DNA of 64,000 nt from Neostapfia colusana (lineage: Eukaryota; Streptophyta; Magnoliopsida; Poales; Poaceae), in the NCBI GenBank assembly GCA_030760725.1, contig JASWHV010000016.1, positions 45,829,227 through 45,893,226 of the forward strand, in the 5' to 3' direction. How positions within the stretch are numbered: the first letter of the stretch is position 1; each line of letters begins with the position of its first letter. Below, piece after piece: positions 44,246-56,575 of the stretch. The notes under the pieces were generated by a model. The model did not search any database, was not told the DNA's origin, and saw nothing but the letters and a program-made list of their open reading frames with translations. Both the position numbers and the translations under genes were made by a program.

Positions 44246-46431
44246 TGTGACGCCCTCAATTCTATGGAAAAACCATGGAACCGAGAACTAATGCATATGT
44301 GTGCCCAGGATGTTCATCACACATACACATTTGTCTCACAAACGAAATTCAGATTATATATTACCACGAATATCAGAGTTTGTTACAATATCTCATGAGT
44401 CTTGGACTCATGCTTACAGCAGAAGTCTTTATTTCTATGCAGCGGAAGTCTTTATTTCTATGCAGCGGAAGTCTTTATTCTAATGCGGAAGCAATTTAAC
44501 TAATGCGGAAGCAAATCTAAGCAGCAGTGGCTCCATCTCTACTCCATTCCCACAGGCAAGGTTGAGAACAGATCACGCGCCTAGTGCTCCACTTGGTCTT
44601 CATAGAAGTCTTCTCCTGTTGCTGATGATGAAATAATAATGCAAGTTTGAGTACAATGATGTACTCAGCAAGTGCGGGAAAATATGATATGTAGCTCATG
44701 ACAAGGTAGGTATAAAAAGGCTCATTGGGGAAAGCAAAGTTATTTATCAAAACCATGATAAAACAGCAACTCATCTTAAGTGAATGTAATCCCAACTTAT
44801 ATTAAAATACCAATCATACCTCCATTATGTTCATTACCTTTCCATGTCACAACCAGCCATCAATCAACCTCATTCTTACGAATACCTCCTCGTATTCTCT
44901 ACCATCTCATGAATACCATCAAGTATTCGCTACCATTTCATCGCATAAACACCTTCTTCTCACACTGAGACCAATCTTGTTGCCATGACTCAACAGTCAT
45001 GCAACCCATCTTATCACCCGGACTCAACGGTCCCAAAACCAAACCATAACCAAAACCATAACCAATAACAATCCCAACTAATCATGGCAGTTGGCCAGGC
45101 GCTTGTGACCGTAAGCTCGGCTATCATGATAGTTTTAAGAACTCTGCAGAGTTTGCACCTCTTTACCCACAAGTTTGTGATTTCGTCAACCGTCGACGAC
45201 TGCAGAACCTCCATTATACCAGTACACAACTTTCGGTGTATGGCCAAGAGATCACAAAATAGCCTTTACAAAGGGGCTACTAGATGTATGGACTCACTAA
45301 GGTTTCACCGGCAGGCTAGAATCTCCAATTCTCCCACCCACGGGCCCCCTCTTGTGCCATGCAGTTCCTAGGGCAGTCCTCACTCGACTCCCATTCCCTG
45401 CGCCTTCCACGGTCCATAACAATCTAGCAACTTACCTAATTACTCAGCTAAGCCACACCCATACTTGGCCTTGTGGTGGCACTGTTATCCTGGCATGTGC
45501 ATGCATGAAGCGGTCCTTAGATCTACAACAAGTAAACCACCATCTCATGCTACCTCATCCACAAACCCAGACTTTCCTAGATCTCCCGCCGATCCATGTT
45601 CATTAACAACATCGGTTTCTCATTATCGTTACGAGTGCAGTTAGCTAGACACATCTATCTCGCTTCCCAATCCCATGGACTCAGCGAAGCATAAAGCAAA
45701 AACCACACCCAACTCATAAACTTCCCTGTCTACAATGGTGGTTTAATCAAAACTAGTAAACTCCTATAATAGGGTTTCCCATCATGTTTGACTCAGCACG
45801 CACACCTTTTTGCAAAACAAAACAGTTTTACCCAAAACATAGGATCAATATGGTCAAGGAGCACTTGCCTTGTTCTTGCGGTTCCGGTTGCTCTTGGATC
45901 TCGAAACCTTGCTGTTGCAGATCGTCGTAGACAGCTCCCTGAGCTTGTCCTTCTATACAGGATTGCGCACATACAAAATTCATGACAATCAATACTATGC
46001 ACAAACTTTAAACTAGATGCGATGATGCATATGCATGCTATCCTATGATCCGTTTTATTAGATCGGTTTGTACGTGTTCTTGCATGGCTTTATGGTGAAC
46101 AGGGGTGTTCGGATCAGATGTGAACGTGGCGATGACCTTGTCTTTTAGATCAACCCGATCAACAAGTGATCTGTCCACGAGAAAGCTTCTGTTCGAAAGG
46201 AATCGAAGAACAGATGCAAAGAAAACACGATGATGTCGTAAGGTGGTATTGGAGACCTACCTTACGTTCTTCTCGGTCTTTGGGTCCTTCTCAGATTGTT
46301 GGGCTCTCTTCCGGCGATCTTCCTTGCTGAACTCCGGCGATGGCTTTCTCGGCGAGTTGAGGCTAGGGCCCTAAGTCGTCGGCTTAGTAGTTGGAAAAGA
46401 AATTCGTGGTTTCGGCCAATGGTTCTGGGTT

Positions 46432-46440
46432 CTATTTATA
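46432..46440 (-). promoter_or_regulatory. TATA box in the 5' LTR of D
   Basis: On the minus strand it is TATAAATAG, about 200 bp downstream of the ACGTG array in element orientation. Intact copies also lie in A (12271-12279), S (58996-59004) and the 3' LTR of B (47750-47758). It is the likely core promoter of the family. Confidence 0.65.
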
Positions 46441-46639
46441 ATCGGGAGAAGAAGAGTCCTAATATGATTGTATTCCGAATAAAAGTCCTATTCAGATCGT
46501 CGTTGGATCCTAACAACTTATCTTTAGTTTATTTGGTGCGGTAACATTGTGGAATTCAGGTCGGTTTCTCCTCCGTACCGGTATTCTTACGCGTACAAAA
46601 TCCAAAACCGCTTCAGAACCCGTTACCTTCGCGGTGATG

Positions 46640-47215
46640 AGCTCCGGAAGCTCCACGTGTCCACCAGGCCTGGTCTCTCCCTTTCCGCAGAGACGAGCTC
46701 CGGTTGTGCCACGTATCAAGCGAGCGAGACCTCCCTTCTCCTTTGGAGGTGAGCTCCGCATGCGCCACATATCCTGGCGGTCGGGACCTCCTCTCTTACT
46801 CGAAGGTGGTTCCGCGCATGCCACGTGTTAGTGCCGGTCTTTTCCCTCTTTCCTCAGAGACGTGCTCCGAGGTAGACACGTGTCCAACAAATGTCGGACC
46901 TATCAGAGATAAGCTCCGGTGATGACACGTGTCCAATAAACCCGGACCTTCTTCGGAGGTGAGCTCCGAGATCGACACGTATCCCGCGCGACTGTTCCTC
47001 TGATTTCCACGGTGACTAGCTCCGAAGGTGACATGTGTCCTGCGGAAATGCCTTTGCTTCTTCCGCAGAGGCTAGCTCCAGGGGCAACACGTGTCCCACA
47101 GGGTCGGACCTCTCCCCCTTTGCGGAGATGAGCCCCGATCCTGCCACGTAGCCAGTTTAGTGGCGGACCTCTCCCCACTTCGCAGGGATCAGCTCCGAAC
47201 ACGCCACGTGGCCAG
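46640..47215. repeat. ACGTG subrepeat array in the 5' LTR of D
   Basis: About eleven units of ~50-60 bp alternate CCACGTGTC-type cores with GAGCTCCG and CGGACCTC words. Position and unit content match the arrays of A, B, E and S. Confidence 0.85.
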
Positions 47216-47368
47216 CGGGCCGCGGAAGTTGTCTTCGGCGCTCTCGGTGAACTGGATTCGGCTCTTATTGGTTACCCTTTTGATATTTTTCGCCGTTCCT
47301 ACTTTTCTTAAAATGTTTTCTCTTCAAAAACATGAATATATGCTGACACCAGAATTGAGGGTGTTACA

Positions 47369-49928
47369 CGAGGCATTAACGGAGCAACCTCTGGAGAGAG
47401 GGAAGGTCTGGTACTGACACGTAGCATGCGCGGAGCCCATCTCCGAAGGAGAAGGAGGTCCCGCTCGCTTGACACGAGGCATAACCGGAGCTCGTCCCTG
47501 AGGAAAGGGAGAGACCAGGACCCGGTGGACACGTGGAGCTTCCGGAGCTCATCACCGAGGAGGTAACAAGTTCTGGAGCGGTTTTTGTATTTTGTACGCA
47601 TAGAAATACCGGTACGGAGAATAAACCGACCTGAATTCCACAATGTTACCGCACCAAATCAACTAAAGATAAGTTGTTAAGATTCAATGACAATTTGAAT
47701 AGGACTCTTATTCGAAGTCCAATCAGATTAGGACTCTTCTCTTCCCAATTATAAATAGAACCTAGAACCTCTGGCCGAAACCACGAACTTCTTTTCCAAC
47801 TCCTAAGCCGACGACTTAGAGCCCTAACCCCAACTCGCCGAGTAAGCCATCGACAGAGTTCAGCGAGGAAGATCGCCGGAAGAGAGCTCAACGATCTGAG
47901 AAGGACCCGAGACCGAGAAGAACGTAAGGTAGGTCTCCAATACCACCTTACAACATCGTTGTGTTTTCTTTGCATCTATTCTTCGATTCCTTTCGAACAG
48001 AAGCTTTCTCGTGGACAGATCACTTGATGATCGGGTTGACCTAAAGACAAGGTCATCGCCACGTCCACCTTCGATCCGAACACCTCTGTTCATCATAAAA
48101 TCCATGCAAACCATGCAAGAACACGTACAAACCGATCTAATAAAACTAATCATAGGATAGCATGCATATGCATCATCGCTTCTAGTTTAAGGTTTGTGCA
48201 TGATATTGATTGCTGTGGATATTGTATGCGCGTGATCCTACATAGCAGGACAAGCTCAGGGAGCTGTCTACGATGAGCTTCAACAACAAGGTTTCGAGAT
48301 ACAAGAACAACCGGAATCGCAAGAACAAGGCAAGTGCCCCTTGACCATATTGATCCTATGTTTTGGGAAAAACTGTTTTGTTTTGCGAAAAGGTGTCAGT
48401 GCTGAGTCAAACATGATGGGAAACCCTTTTATAGGAGTTTACTAGCTTTGGTTAAACCATCCTTGTTGCCAGGGACGTTTATGAGTCGGGTATGGTTTTT
48501 GCTTTATGCTTCGCTGAGTCCATGGGATTGGGAAGCGAGATAGATGTGTCTAGCTAACTGCACTCGTAACGATAATGAGAAACTGATGTTGTTAATGAAC
48601 ATGGATCGGAGGGAGATCTAGGCAAGCGTGGGTTTGTGAATGAGGTAGCATGATATGGTGGTTTACTTGCCATAGATCTAAGGACCGGTTCATGCATGCA
48701 CATGCCAGGATAACAGTACCACCACAAGGCCAAGTATGGGTGCGGCTTAGCTGAGTAATTAGGTAAGTTGCTAGATTGTTATGGACTGTGGAAGGCGCGG
48801 GGAATGGGAGTCGAGTGAGGACTGCCCTGGGAACTGCATGGCACAAGAGGGGGCCCGTGGGTGGGAGAATTGGAGATTCTAGCCTGCCGGTGAAACCTTA
48901 GTGAGTCCATACATCTAGTAGCCCCTTTGTAAAGGCTATTTTGTGATCTCTTGGCCATACACCAACGGTTGTGTACTGTTATAATGGTGGTCCTGCAGTC
49001 GCCGACGGGTGACGAAATCACAAACTTGTGGGTAAAGAGGTACAAACTCTGCAGGGTTCTTAAAACTATCATGATAGCCGAGCTTACGGTCACGAGCGCC
49101 TGGCCAACTGTCATGCTTAGTTGGGATGGTTCTTGGTTATGGTTATTGGTTATGGTTTTGATTATGGTTATGGTTTTCGGGACTGTTGAGTCCGGTTGAT
49201 AAGATGGGTTGCATGATTGTTGAGTCATGGCAACAAGATTGGTCTCGGTGTGAGACGAAGTGTTTATGAGATAAGATGGTAGCGAATACGAAAAGGTATT
49301 CGTGAGATGGTAGCAAATACGAGGAGGTATTCGTGAGCAAGAATGAAGTTGGTTAATGTTCCGGTGGAACATGGAAAGTGATGGAGGTATGTTGGTAATT
49401 TAATACATGCTGGGATTACATTCACTAAAAGTTAAGTTGTTGTTTTATCGTGGTATTATAAACTTTGTTTTCTGCAATAAACCATTATACCTACCTTGTT
49501 ATGAGCTACATATCATATTTTCCCGCACTTGCTGAGTACATCATTGTACTCAAACTTGCATTATTATTTCATCATCAGCAACAGGAGGAGATTTCTATGA
49601 AGACCAAGTGGAGCATTAGGCACGTAATCTGTTCCATCCTTGCCTGTGGGAATGGAGTAGAGATGGAGCCATTGCTGACTAGAATTCCTTCCGCATTAGT
49701 TAAATTGCTTCCGCATTAGAATAAAGACTTCCGCTGCATAGAAATAAGACTTCCGCTGTGAGCATGAGTCCAAGACTCATGAGACATTGTAATAAACTCT
49801 GTTATTCGTGGATATATATATTCTGAATTCAGTTTGTGGAACATATGTGTATGTGTGATGAACATCCTGGGCACACATATGCATTAGTTCTCGATTCCGT
49901 GGTTTTCCACAGAATTGAGGACGTCACA
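47369..49928 (+). repeat. 3' LTR of element B, second part
   Basis: It resumes with CGAGG (the right target duplication of D), then CATTAACGGAGCAACC. That matches GCATTAACGGAGCTACC of the 5' LTR of B. It contains an intact TATAAATAG at 47750-47758 and ends GAGGACGTCACA at the integrase of A. The two parts together are about 3.1 kb, the same as the 5' LTR. Confidence 0.9.
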
Positions 49929-51946
49929 CTCTCAACATGTCCTCCAAAATTTGGTTCGTTCTTCGGTTTGTCCATCAGTCTGCGGGTGGTAAGCGGAGCT
50001 AAAATCCAATCGTGTACGCATGGCTTCATGCAGCTTCCTCCAAAACCTAGAGGTAAACTGGGAACCCCGATCTGACACTATCCTCTTCGGGACTCCATGA
50101 CGGCACACGATTTGCTCCATGTACAACTTGGCTAATTGTGCAACGTTGTACTTGATCTTAACGGGAAGGAAATGGGCTGTTTTCGTCAATCGGTCCACGA
50201 TAACCCAGATGGAGTCGTAACCCGTCTGAGTACGTGGCAATCCGATGATGAAATCCATACTGATGTCTTCCCACTTCCACTCGGGTACTTTCAAGGGTTG
50301 CAACAGTCCAGCGGGTCTTTGATGTTTGGCCTTCACCCGTTGGCATGTGTCGCATAGGGCAACATACTCGGCTATGTCCCTCTTCATACCATCCCACCAA
50401 TAACAAGTCTTCAGGTCCTTGTACATCTTGGTACTTCCGGGATGTATGGAATAAGGTGAGTAATGTGCCTCCTTTAATATCGTGTCGTGGATGTGCTTCA
50501 CGTTAGGCACACAAATCCTTTTTCCTAGCCAAAGTGTAACCTTCTCGTCTTCCTTGAAGTCCTTTTCTATTCCTTGTCAGATCCTTTCCTTGATCTCCTT
50601 GATTTCCTCATCCGATGCTTGGCCATCTCTTATCTCTTGTTCCAGCGAAGAGCTGAGTTCCATTACTCCCATCTCGTTCAGAAACCCGAGATGTAACCGT
50701 TCGAACTCCTTGCGCAGCTCGGGTGGTAGCTCCCAAACCGTGAGTTGGTGACATGCTCCCTTCCCGTTCAATGCATCGGCTACTACATTGGTCTTTCCGG
50801 GGTGATAGTTAATTCCAACATCATAATCCTTAATGAGCTCCAACTATCGATGTTGCCTCAGATTCAGATCCATTTGGGTGAATATGTACTTGAGGCTTTT
50901 ATGATCCGTATAGATCTCACATCGGTGGCCAAGGATATAATGTCTCCAAATCTTCAATGCATGCACTATGGCTGCGAGCTCCAAGTCATGTGTAGGGTAA
51001 TTTAGCTCGTGCTTCTTTAATTGTCGTGAGGCATAGGCTACCACTTGTCCTTCTTGCATGAGCACACATCCAAGCCCTTGTCTGGAAGCATCACAATATA
51101 TGTCAAAGCTTTTGCTTACGTCCGGCAATACCAACACCGGCGCTGTGGTTAGCCTCTTCTTAAGCTCCTCAAAGCTTTCTTGGCACGCTGATTTCCACTG
51201 GAACGCCTTCCCCTTCATCAATAGCTCCGTTATAGGCTTCACTATTTTGGAGAACTTCTTGATGAAACGTTGGTAGTATCCAGCCATCCCAAGAAAACTC
51301 CAAATATCCCTTACGTTTTGCGGTTGGTTTCACTTCAGAACATCTCTCACTTTTCTGGGATCAACCGATACTCCTTCCTTGGAGATAATGTGGCCTAGGA
51401 ACGGTATCTCCTTTAGCCAGAATTGACACTTGCTGAGCTTGGCATACAATTGATGCTCTTGCAGTTTTTGCAATGTCAATCTCAAGTGTTCCTCATGTTC
51501 TTCCTCACTTTTTGAATACACCATGATGTCGTCGATGAAAACCGCGACGAACTTGTCCATGTACTCCATGAAAACCTTGTTCATGAGGTACATGAAGTAT
51601 GCGGGTGCATTTGTTAACCCAAAAGACATGACGGTATATTCATACGAACCATACCGTGTTCGAAAGGCAGTCTTGGGTATGTCGGAGGGCTTAATCTTCA
51701 GCTGGAAGTATCCCGACCGAAGATCAATCTTGGAGAAAACTCGGGCTCCTTTCATTTGGTCGAATAGGTCCTCTATACGGGGCAGAGGGTATTTGTTCTT
51801 GGTCGTCATCTCGTTGAGAGACCTATAGTCCACACACATCCTTTGGGTTCCATCCTTCTTGTCTACAAAGAGCATGGGGGCTCCCCATGGTGATGAGCTT
51901 GGACGTATAAAACCCTTCTCCAACTGCTCTTGAATTTGCTCTTGAG
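49929..51946 (-). pseudogene. RT, RNase H and integrase of element A (middle part)
   Basis: On the minus strand it starts within RT at QEQLEKGFIRPSSSPWGAP, includes FIDDIMVYSK (Asp pair at 51528-51533), and has a TGA at 51330-51332 where the other copies have a Trp codon. RNase H (FDIYCDASRQGLGC, YTDHKSLKYIF), another stop near 50841, then the integrase zinc finger and core (SMDFIIGLP, IVSDRGSQF, AYHPQTDGQTE) follow. A frameshift changes TERTNQ to TEERTKF. It ends at the CTCTC target of B and continues at 14300. The RT start adjoins a broken LTR of E, so protease and most of gag of A were lost there. Confidence 0.85.
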
Positions 51947-52814
51947 GTAGGATCACGTGCATACAAGATTCACAGCAATCAATATCATGCACAAACCTTA
52001 AACTAGATGCGATGATGCACATGCATGCTATCCTATGATTAATTTTATTAGATTGGTCTGTACGTGTTCTTGCATGGCTTGCATGGATTTATGATGAACA
52101 GGGGTGTTTGGATCAATGGTGGACGTGGCGATGATCTTATTTTTAGATCAACCCGACCATCAAATGATCTGTCCACGAGAAGGCTTCTGTTCGAAAGGGA
52201 TCAGATGCAAAGAAACCACAACGATGTCGTAAGGCAGTATTGGAGATCTACCTTACGTTCTTCTCTGTCTCGAGGTCCTCCTCAGATCGTTGGGCTTTCC
52301 TCTGGCGTTCTTCCTTGCTGCAATCGGGTGATGGTCTACTCGGTGGGTTGGGACTTAGGGCTCTAAGTCATCGGCTCAGGAGTTGGAAAAGAAGTTTGTG
52401 ATTTTGGCCAGGGGTTCTGGGTTCTATTTATAATCGGGAAGAGAAGAGTCCTAATCTAATTGTATCCCGAATAAGAGTCTTATTCAGATCATCGTTGGAT
52501 CCTATCATCTTATCTTTAGTTGATTTGGTGCGGTAACATTGTGGAATTCAGGTCGGTTTCCTTTACGTACCGGTATTCTTATGCGTAACAGCCGCTCCAG
52601 AACTCGTTACCTTCGCGGCGATGAGCTCCGGAAGCTCCACGTATCCTCCGGGGCCTGGTACCTCCTTCTCCGTAGGGATGAGCTCCAGTTGTGCCGCATG
52701 TCAACGAGCGAGACCTCCCCCTCCTTTGGAGGTGAGCTCCGCGCACGCCACGTGTTGGCGCCGTTCTCTCCTCTCTTCTTTCTTCAGGGACATGCCCCGA
52801 GGTCGACACGTGTC
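51945..52814 (-). repeat. Remnant of the 3' LTR of E, truncated at both ends
   Basis: Its left end joins the RT of A with AG shared at the junction, and its right end joins the integrase of E with TC shared. It spans the region from the ACGTG array (52620-52813) to the transcribed part. Compared with the 5' LTR of E, about 1.7 kb is missing on the left and about 0.49 kb on the right. Confidence 0.8.
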
Positions 52815-53458
52815 TCAACATGTCCTCCAAAATTTGGTTTGTCCTTTCGGTTTGTCCATCTGTTTGTGGGTGATAGGTGGAGCTAAACTCCAGTCGTGTA
52901 CCCATTGCTTTCTGCAGCTTCCTCCAGAATCTAGAGGTAAACTGAGAACCTCGATCTGAGACTATCCTCTTCGGGACTCCATGACGGCACACGATCTGTT
53001 CCATGTACAACTCGGCTAATTGTGCAACGTTGCAACTGGCCTTTACAGGGAGAAAATGAGCGGTTTTCGTCAATCAGTCCACAATGACTCAGATGGAGTC
53101 GTAACCCGACTGAGTACGTGGCAATCCGACGATGAAATCCATACTGATGTCCTCCCACTTCCATTCGGGTACTTTCAAAGGTTGCAACAATCCAGCGGGT
53201 TTTTTGATGTTCGGCCTTCACCCGTTGGCATGTGTCACATAGGAAAACGTATTCAGCTATATCCCTCTTCATACCATCCCACCAATAACAAGTTTTCAAG
53301 TCCTTGTACATTTTGGTGCTTCCGGGATGTAAGGAATAGGGTGAATCATGTGCCTCCTTCAATATCATGTCGCGGAGGTGTTTTATGTTAGGCACACAAA
53401 TCCTTCTTCCTAGCCAAAGCGTACCCGTCTCATCTTCTTTGAAATCCTTCTCTATTCC
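52813..53458 (-). pseudogene. Integrase N-terminal and core part of element E, truncated
   Basis: The zinc finger (HPGSTKMYKDLKTCYWW...CDTCQRVKAEHQ) is followed by a frame change near 53200. The core has SMDFIVGLP in another frame, then IVSDRGSQF and TYHPQTDGQTERTNQILEDM, so all three DDE residues can be seen. After LEDML the translation runs into LTR sequence (RHVSTSGHVPEE), which marks the deletion joint. The truncation falls at the same integrase position where B entered A. Confidence 0.85.
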
Positions 53459-54856
53459 TTATCGGATTCTTTCCTTGATCTCCTTGATCTCCTCATCCGT
53501 TGCTTGGCCATCTCTTATTTCTTGTTCCAATGAAGAGTGGATCTCCATTATTTCCATGTTATTCAAGAATCCGAGGTGTAATCGTTCGAACTCCTTACGT
53601 AGTTTGGGTGGTAGCTCCCGAACCGTGAGTTGGTGACATGCTCCCTTTCGGCTCAATGCATCAGCTACTACATTGGCCTTCCCGGGGTGGTAGTTCATTC
53701 CAACATCATAATCCTTAATGAGTTCCAACCATCGACGTTGCCTCAAATTCAAGTCCGTTTGTGTAAATATGTACTTGAGGCTTTTATGATCCGTATAGAT
53801 CTCACATCGATGACCAAGGATATAATGTCTCCAAATCTTCAATGCATGCACCACTGCTGCTAGCTCCAAGTCATGCGTAGGATAATTAAGCTCGTGCTTC
53901 TTTAATTGTCGTGAGGCATAGGCTACCACTTGTCCTTCCTGCATGAGCACACATCCGAGCCCCTGTCTGGATGCATCACAATATATGTCAAAGCTCTTGC
54001 TTACGTCTGGCAATACCAGAACTGGTGCTGTGGTTAGCCTTTTCTTGAGTTCCTCAAAACTTTCTTGGCAGGCTGGTGTCCATTGAAAGACCTTTCCCTT
54101 CATTAGCAACTCTGTCATAGGTTTTTCTATCTTAGAGAAGTCTTTAATGAAGCGTCGGTAGTATCCTGCCATCCCAAGAAAACTCCGAATATCCCTCACG
54201 CTTTTCGGTTGGTCCCACTTCAGAACATCTCTCACCTTTCCAGGATCAACCGATACCCCTTCATTGGAGATAATGTGGCCTAGGAAAGATATTTCCTTTA
54301 GCCAAAATTGACACTTGTTGAGCTTGGCATACAATTGATGCTCACGCAACTTCTGTAAGGTCAACTTCAAATGTTCTTCATGCTCCTCCTCGCTTTTTGA
54401 ATACACCATAATGTCGTCGATGAAAACCACGACGAACTTGTCCATGTACTCCATGAAAACCTTGTTCATAAGGTATATGAAGTATGTGGGTGCATTTGTC
54501 AACCCAAAAGACATGACGGTATATTCATACGAACCATACCGTGTTCGAAAGGCTGTCTTGGGTATATCGGAGGGCTTAATCTTCAGCTGGAAGTATCTCG
54601 ACCGAAGATCAATCTTGGAGAACACTCGGGCTCCTTTCATTTGGTCGAACAACTCCTCTATATGGGGCAGAGGGTATTTGTTCTTGATTGTTACCTCGTT
54701 GAGAGACCTATAGTCCACGCACATCCTTTGGGTTCCATCCTTCTTGTCTACGAAGACCACCGGAGCTCCCCATGGTGACGAGCTTGGACGTATGAAACCC
54801 TTCTCCAACTGCTCTTGAGTTTGCTTCTTGAGTTCTACTAGTTCATTGCCGGGCAT
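53459..54856 (-). pseudogene. Reverse transcriptase and RNase H of element E, 465 codons open
   Basis: RT has RPSSSPWGAPVVFVDKKDG, DYRSLNEVTIKNKYPLP, FGLTNAP and FIDDIMVYSK (Asp pair at 54413-54418). RNase H has FDIYCDASRQGLGC, THDLELAAVV and YTDHKSLKYIF. Arg in DLRSRYFQ replaces the usual Gly. It ends in TAA at 53459-53461, where CAA (RQGIE) is expected. A one-base deletion near 54890 breaks the link to protease. Confidence 0.9.
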
Positions 54857-54873
54857 CCTATAGGGTCTCTTGG

Positions 54874-56575
54874 CTATGGGTGCAGTTCGGGTACCAAATC
54901 GTTGGCAAACTCAATGTCCCGGTCAGGTGGCATACCTGGAAGCTCTTCCGGGAACACGTCCGGAAATTCCTGAACCACTGGAATGTTGTCCAATGTTGCT
55001 CCTTCGACCTGGTTCAAATTTGCCGGTTCGGTTGTTTGCTGGGCTGACTCAAACTCGACACGAATACCGTGCTCGTTTCTCAACTGCATGCTCCTTTCAG
55101 CACATTGGATTACTCCGTTTTGCTTGCTTAACCAATCCATCCCGAGTATGATGTCAATCCCTTGGGAGTCCAAGACAATAAGGTTGGCAAGGAAGTCTAC
55201 CCCCCTTATTTTAAGGCTTACTTTAGGACATACTATATTAGTCCTCATTTCTCCTCCGGGAGAATTAACTAACATAGCACATTCTAAGTGGGATACGGGT
55301 AGATGATGTTTGGCAACATATTTGGATGATTTGAAGGAATGTGATGCTCCAGAATCAAATAAGATGGTGGCTGGGTTGGAGTGGCAAGGAACATACCAAT
55401 TACGACGTCCTCAGCCTGTTGTGCTTCCTCGACAGTGACATGGTTCACACTGCCGCGAGCATAGTTCTGCTGTCCCCGATTTCCTTGATTGTCCCCTCTG
55501 TTGGGTCGCGGGGTCTGCTTGGGCACGTTGCCTTGCTGTCCAGGGCCTCTCCTCGGGCACTGGTTCGTGAAGTGTCCTATCTCCCCGCATGCAAAGCATG
55601 CCCTGTTGCCTACGGTAGCAGGTGCATTGGGGCGGGGATTTTGAACAGGGGCGCCATTGTTAGGTCGGGGCGCAGGAGACATGGGCACGCGAGGTGCTGG
55701 AGCAACGAGTTGTTGCTGTGGTGGCTGACCAGGGCGATATGCAGGAGTGGTCGATCCATACTTCGGTGCTGCCGGGTGCATGTACCGAGGTCGTACATTG
55801 CTCCCTTGGGGCTGGTATGGCATCTTCCTCTTGCACTCTCGCTCGATCTCTCGGATCTTGTTTTCAACCACTATGGTCTTGTCAACCAGCTTCTGGAAGC
55901 TTACGTAGTCATTGTTGAGGAGCTGAACCTGGATCTCATTGTTCAACCCTCTCATGAACAGATACTGCTTCCTCTGGTCTGAGTTGACATCTTCGGGGGC
56001 ATACCGGGACAGTTGTATGAACTTGTTGAGATACTCATTCACAATTTTCTGTCCTTGGCGGAGACCTTCAAACTCCTGCCTTTTGAGCATCATTACACCA
56101 GCAGGGATGTAGTGAGAGCGGAAACTTTCCTTGAACTCAGTCCAAGTGATTGTCTCTTGGTTGGCATGAGCATTGCTCAGGGCATCCCACCAGTCAGTGC
56201 AGAAGCTCCCATAAGTTGGTGCGACGCGAAGAGAACCTTCTCTCGGTCATTGCACTGAACAATGGCAAGCTTTTTCTCCATGGATTTTAACCAATCATTG
56301 GCCTCCATGGGATCACTAGCTTGAGCAAAGGTGGGTGGTCGAGTCCTCATGAACTCTCCCAACCTGTTATGAGCCGGCGGTGGTGGTGGCGGTGGTGCCG
56401 GAACGGGGTTTTGGTTGGCCTGCAGCTGACCCAAAGTTTGGATCATGGTTTGCATAAGCTGGTTTTGCATGGCCATCAACCTTTCCAGATGGTTTTCGCC
56501 AGCTCCTGGGTTAGCAGGAACTTCATCATGGTCATCCTCCTGGACGTTCCTTCGGCCGGCGTTTCCTCTCACCAT
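54874..56575 (-). pseudogene. gag and protease of element E
   Basis: It starts MVRGNAGRRNVQEDDHDEVP, with a poly-Pro run and capsid-like domain, and has a frameshift near 56200. An open frame from 56093 runs through the knuckle CFACGEIGHFTNQC and straight into VNHVTVEEAQQAEDVVIGMF of protease, so gag and pol are a single frame in this family. A one-base deletion near 55390 breaks the frame just before the DSG motif. Protease resumes at MLVNSPGGEMRTNIV and GIDIILGMDWLSKQNG. Confidence 0.9.

Larger units (their letters stand above)
36099..47368 (-). mobile_element. Element D (TK1), complete, minus strand, in the 3' LTR of B
   Basis: This is a complete 11.27 kb element with LTRs of 3,127 and 3,123 bp, primer site, leader, gag, pol and polypurine tract. 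Target duplication: CGTGG at 36094-36098 and CGAGG at 47369-47373. The unbroken sequence in the 5' LTR of B is CATGTGGCATTAAC, so CGTGG is expected and the right copy carries one change. The LTR pair is very similar (about ten differences in the first ~220 bp), and the 972-codon pol is the longest frame in the window, so D is among the youngest insertions. Stops in gag and before the chromodomain prevent autonomous function as it stands. Confidence 0.95.
44246..47368 (-). repeat. 5' LTR of element D
   Basis: In element orientation it runs TGTAACACCCTCAATTCT... to ...AATTGAGGGCGTCACA, so its two ends are imperfect inverted repeats over 18 bp. It contains the ACGTG array, the intact TATA motif and the GCGGAAGTC repeats (three, at about 44420-44485). 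The primer site adjoins on the inside. Confidence 0.95.
14306..49928 (+). mobile_element. Element B (TK1), plus strand, nested in A and host of C and D
   Basis: The 5' LTR, primer site, gag, pol, polypurine tract and 3' LTR are all present and in order. They are interrupted by C inside the gag-protease junction and by D in the 3' LTR. A 5-bp target duplication flanks it in the integrase of A. Without C and D the element is about 11 kb. The two LTRs differ at roughly one base in 16 over the first ~220 bp by eye, so it is older than D. gag and pol both carry stops and frameshifts. Confidence 0.9.

Noticed and set aside
49929..52814. A separate third TK1 element between B and E.
   Set aside because: The pol segment continues exactly into the integrase tail at 14300 across B, and the LTR fragment matches the 5' LTR of E. 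A and E with deletions explain it.
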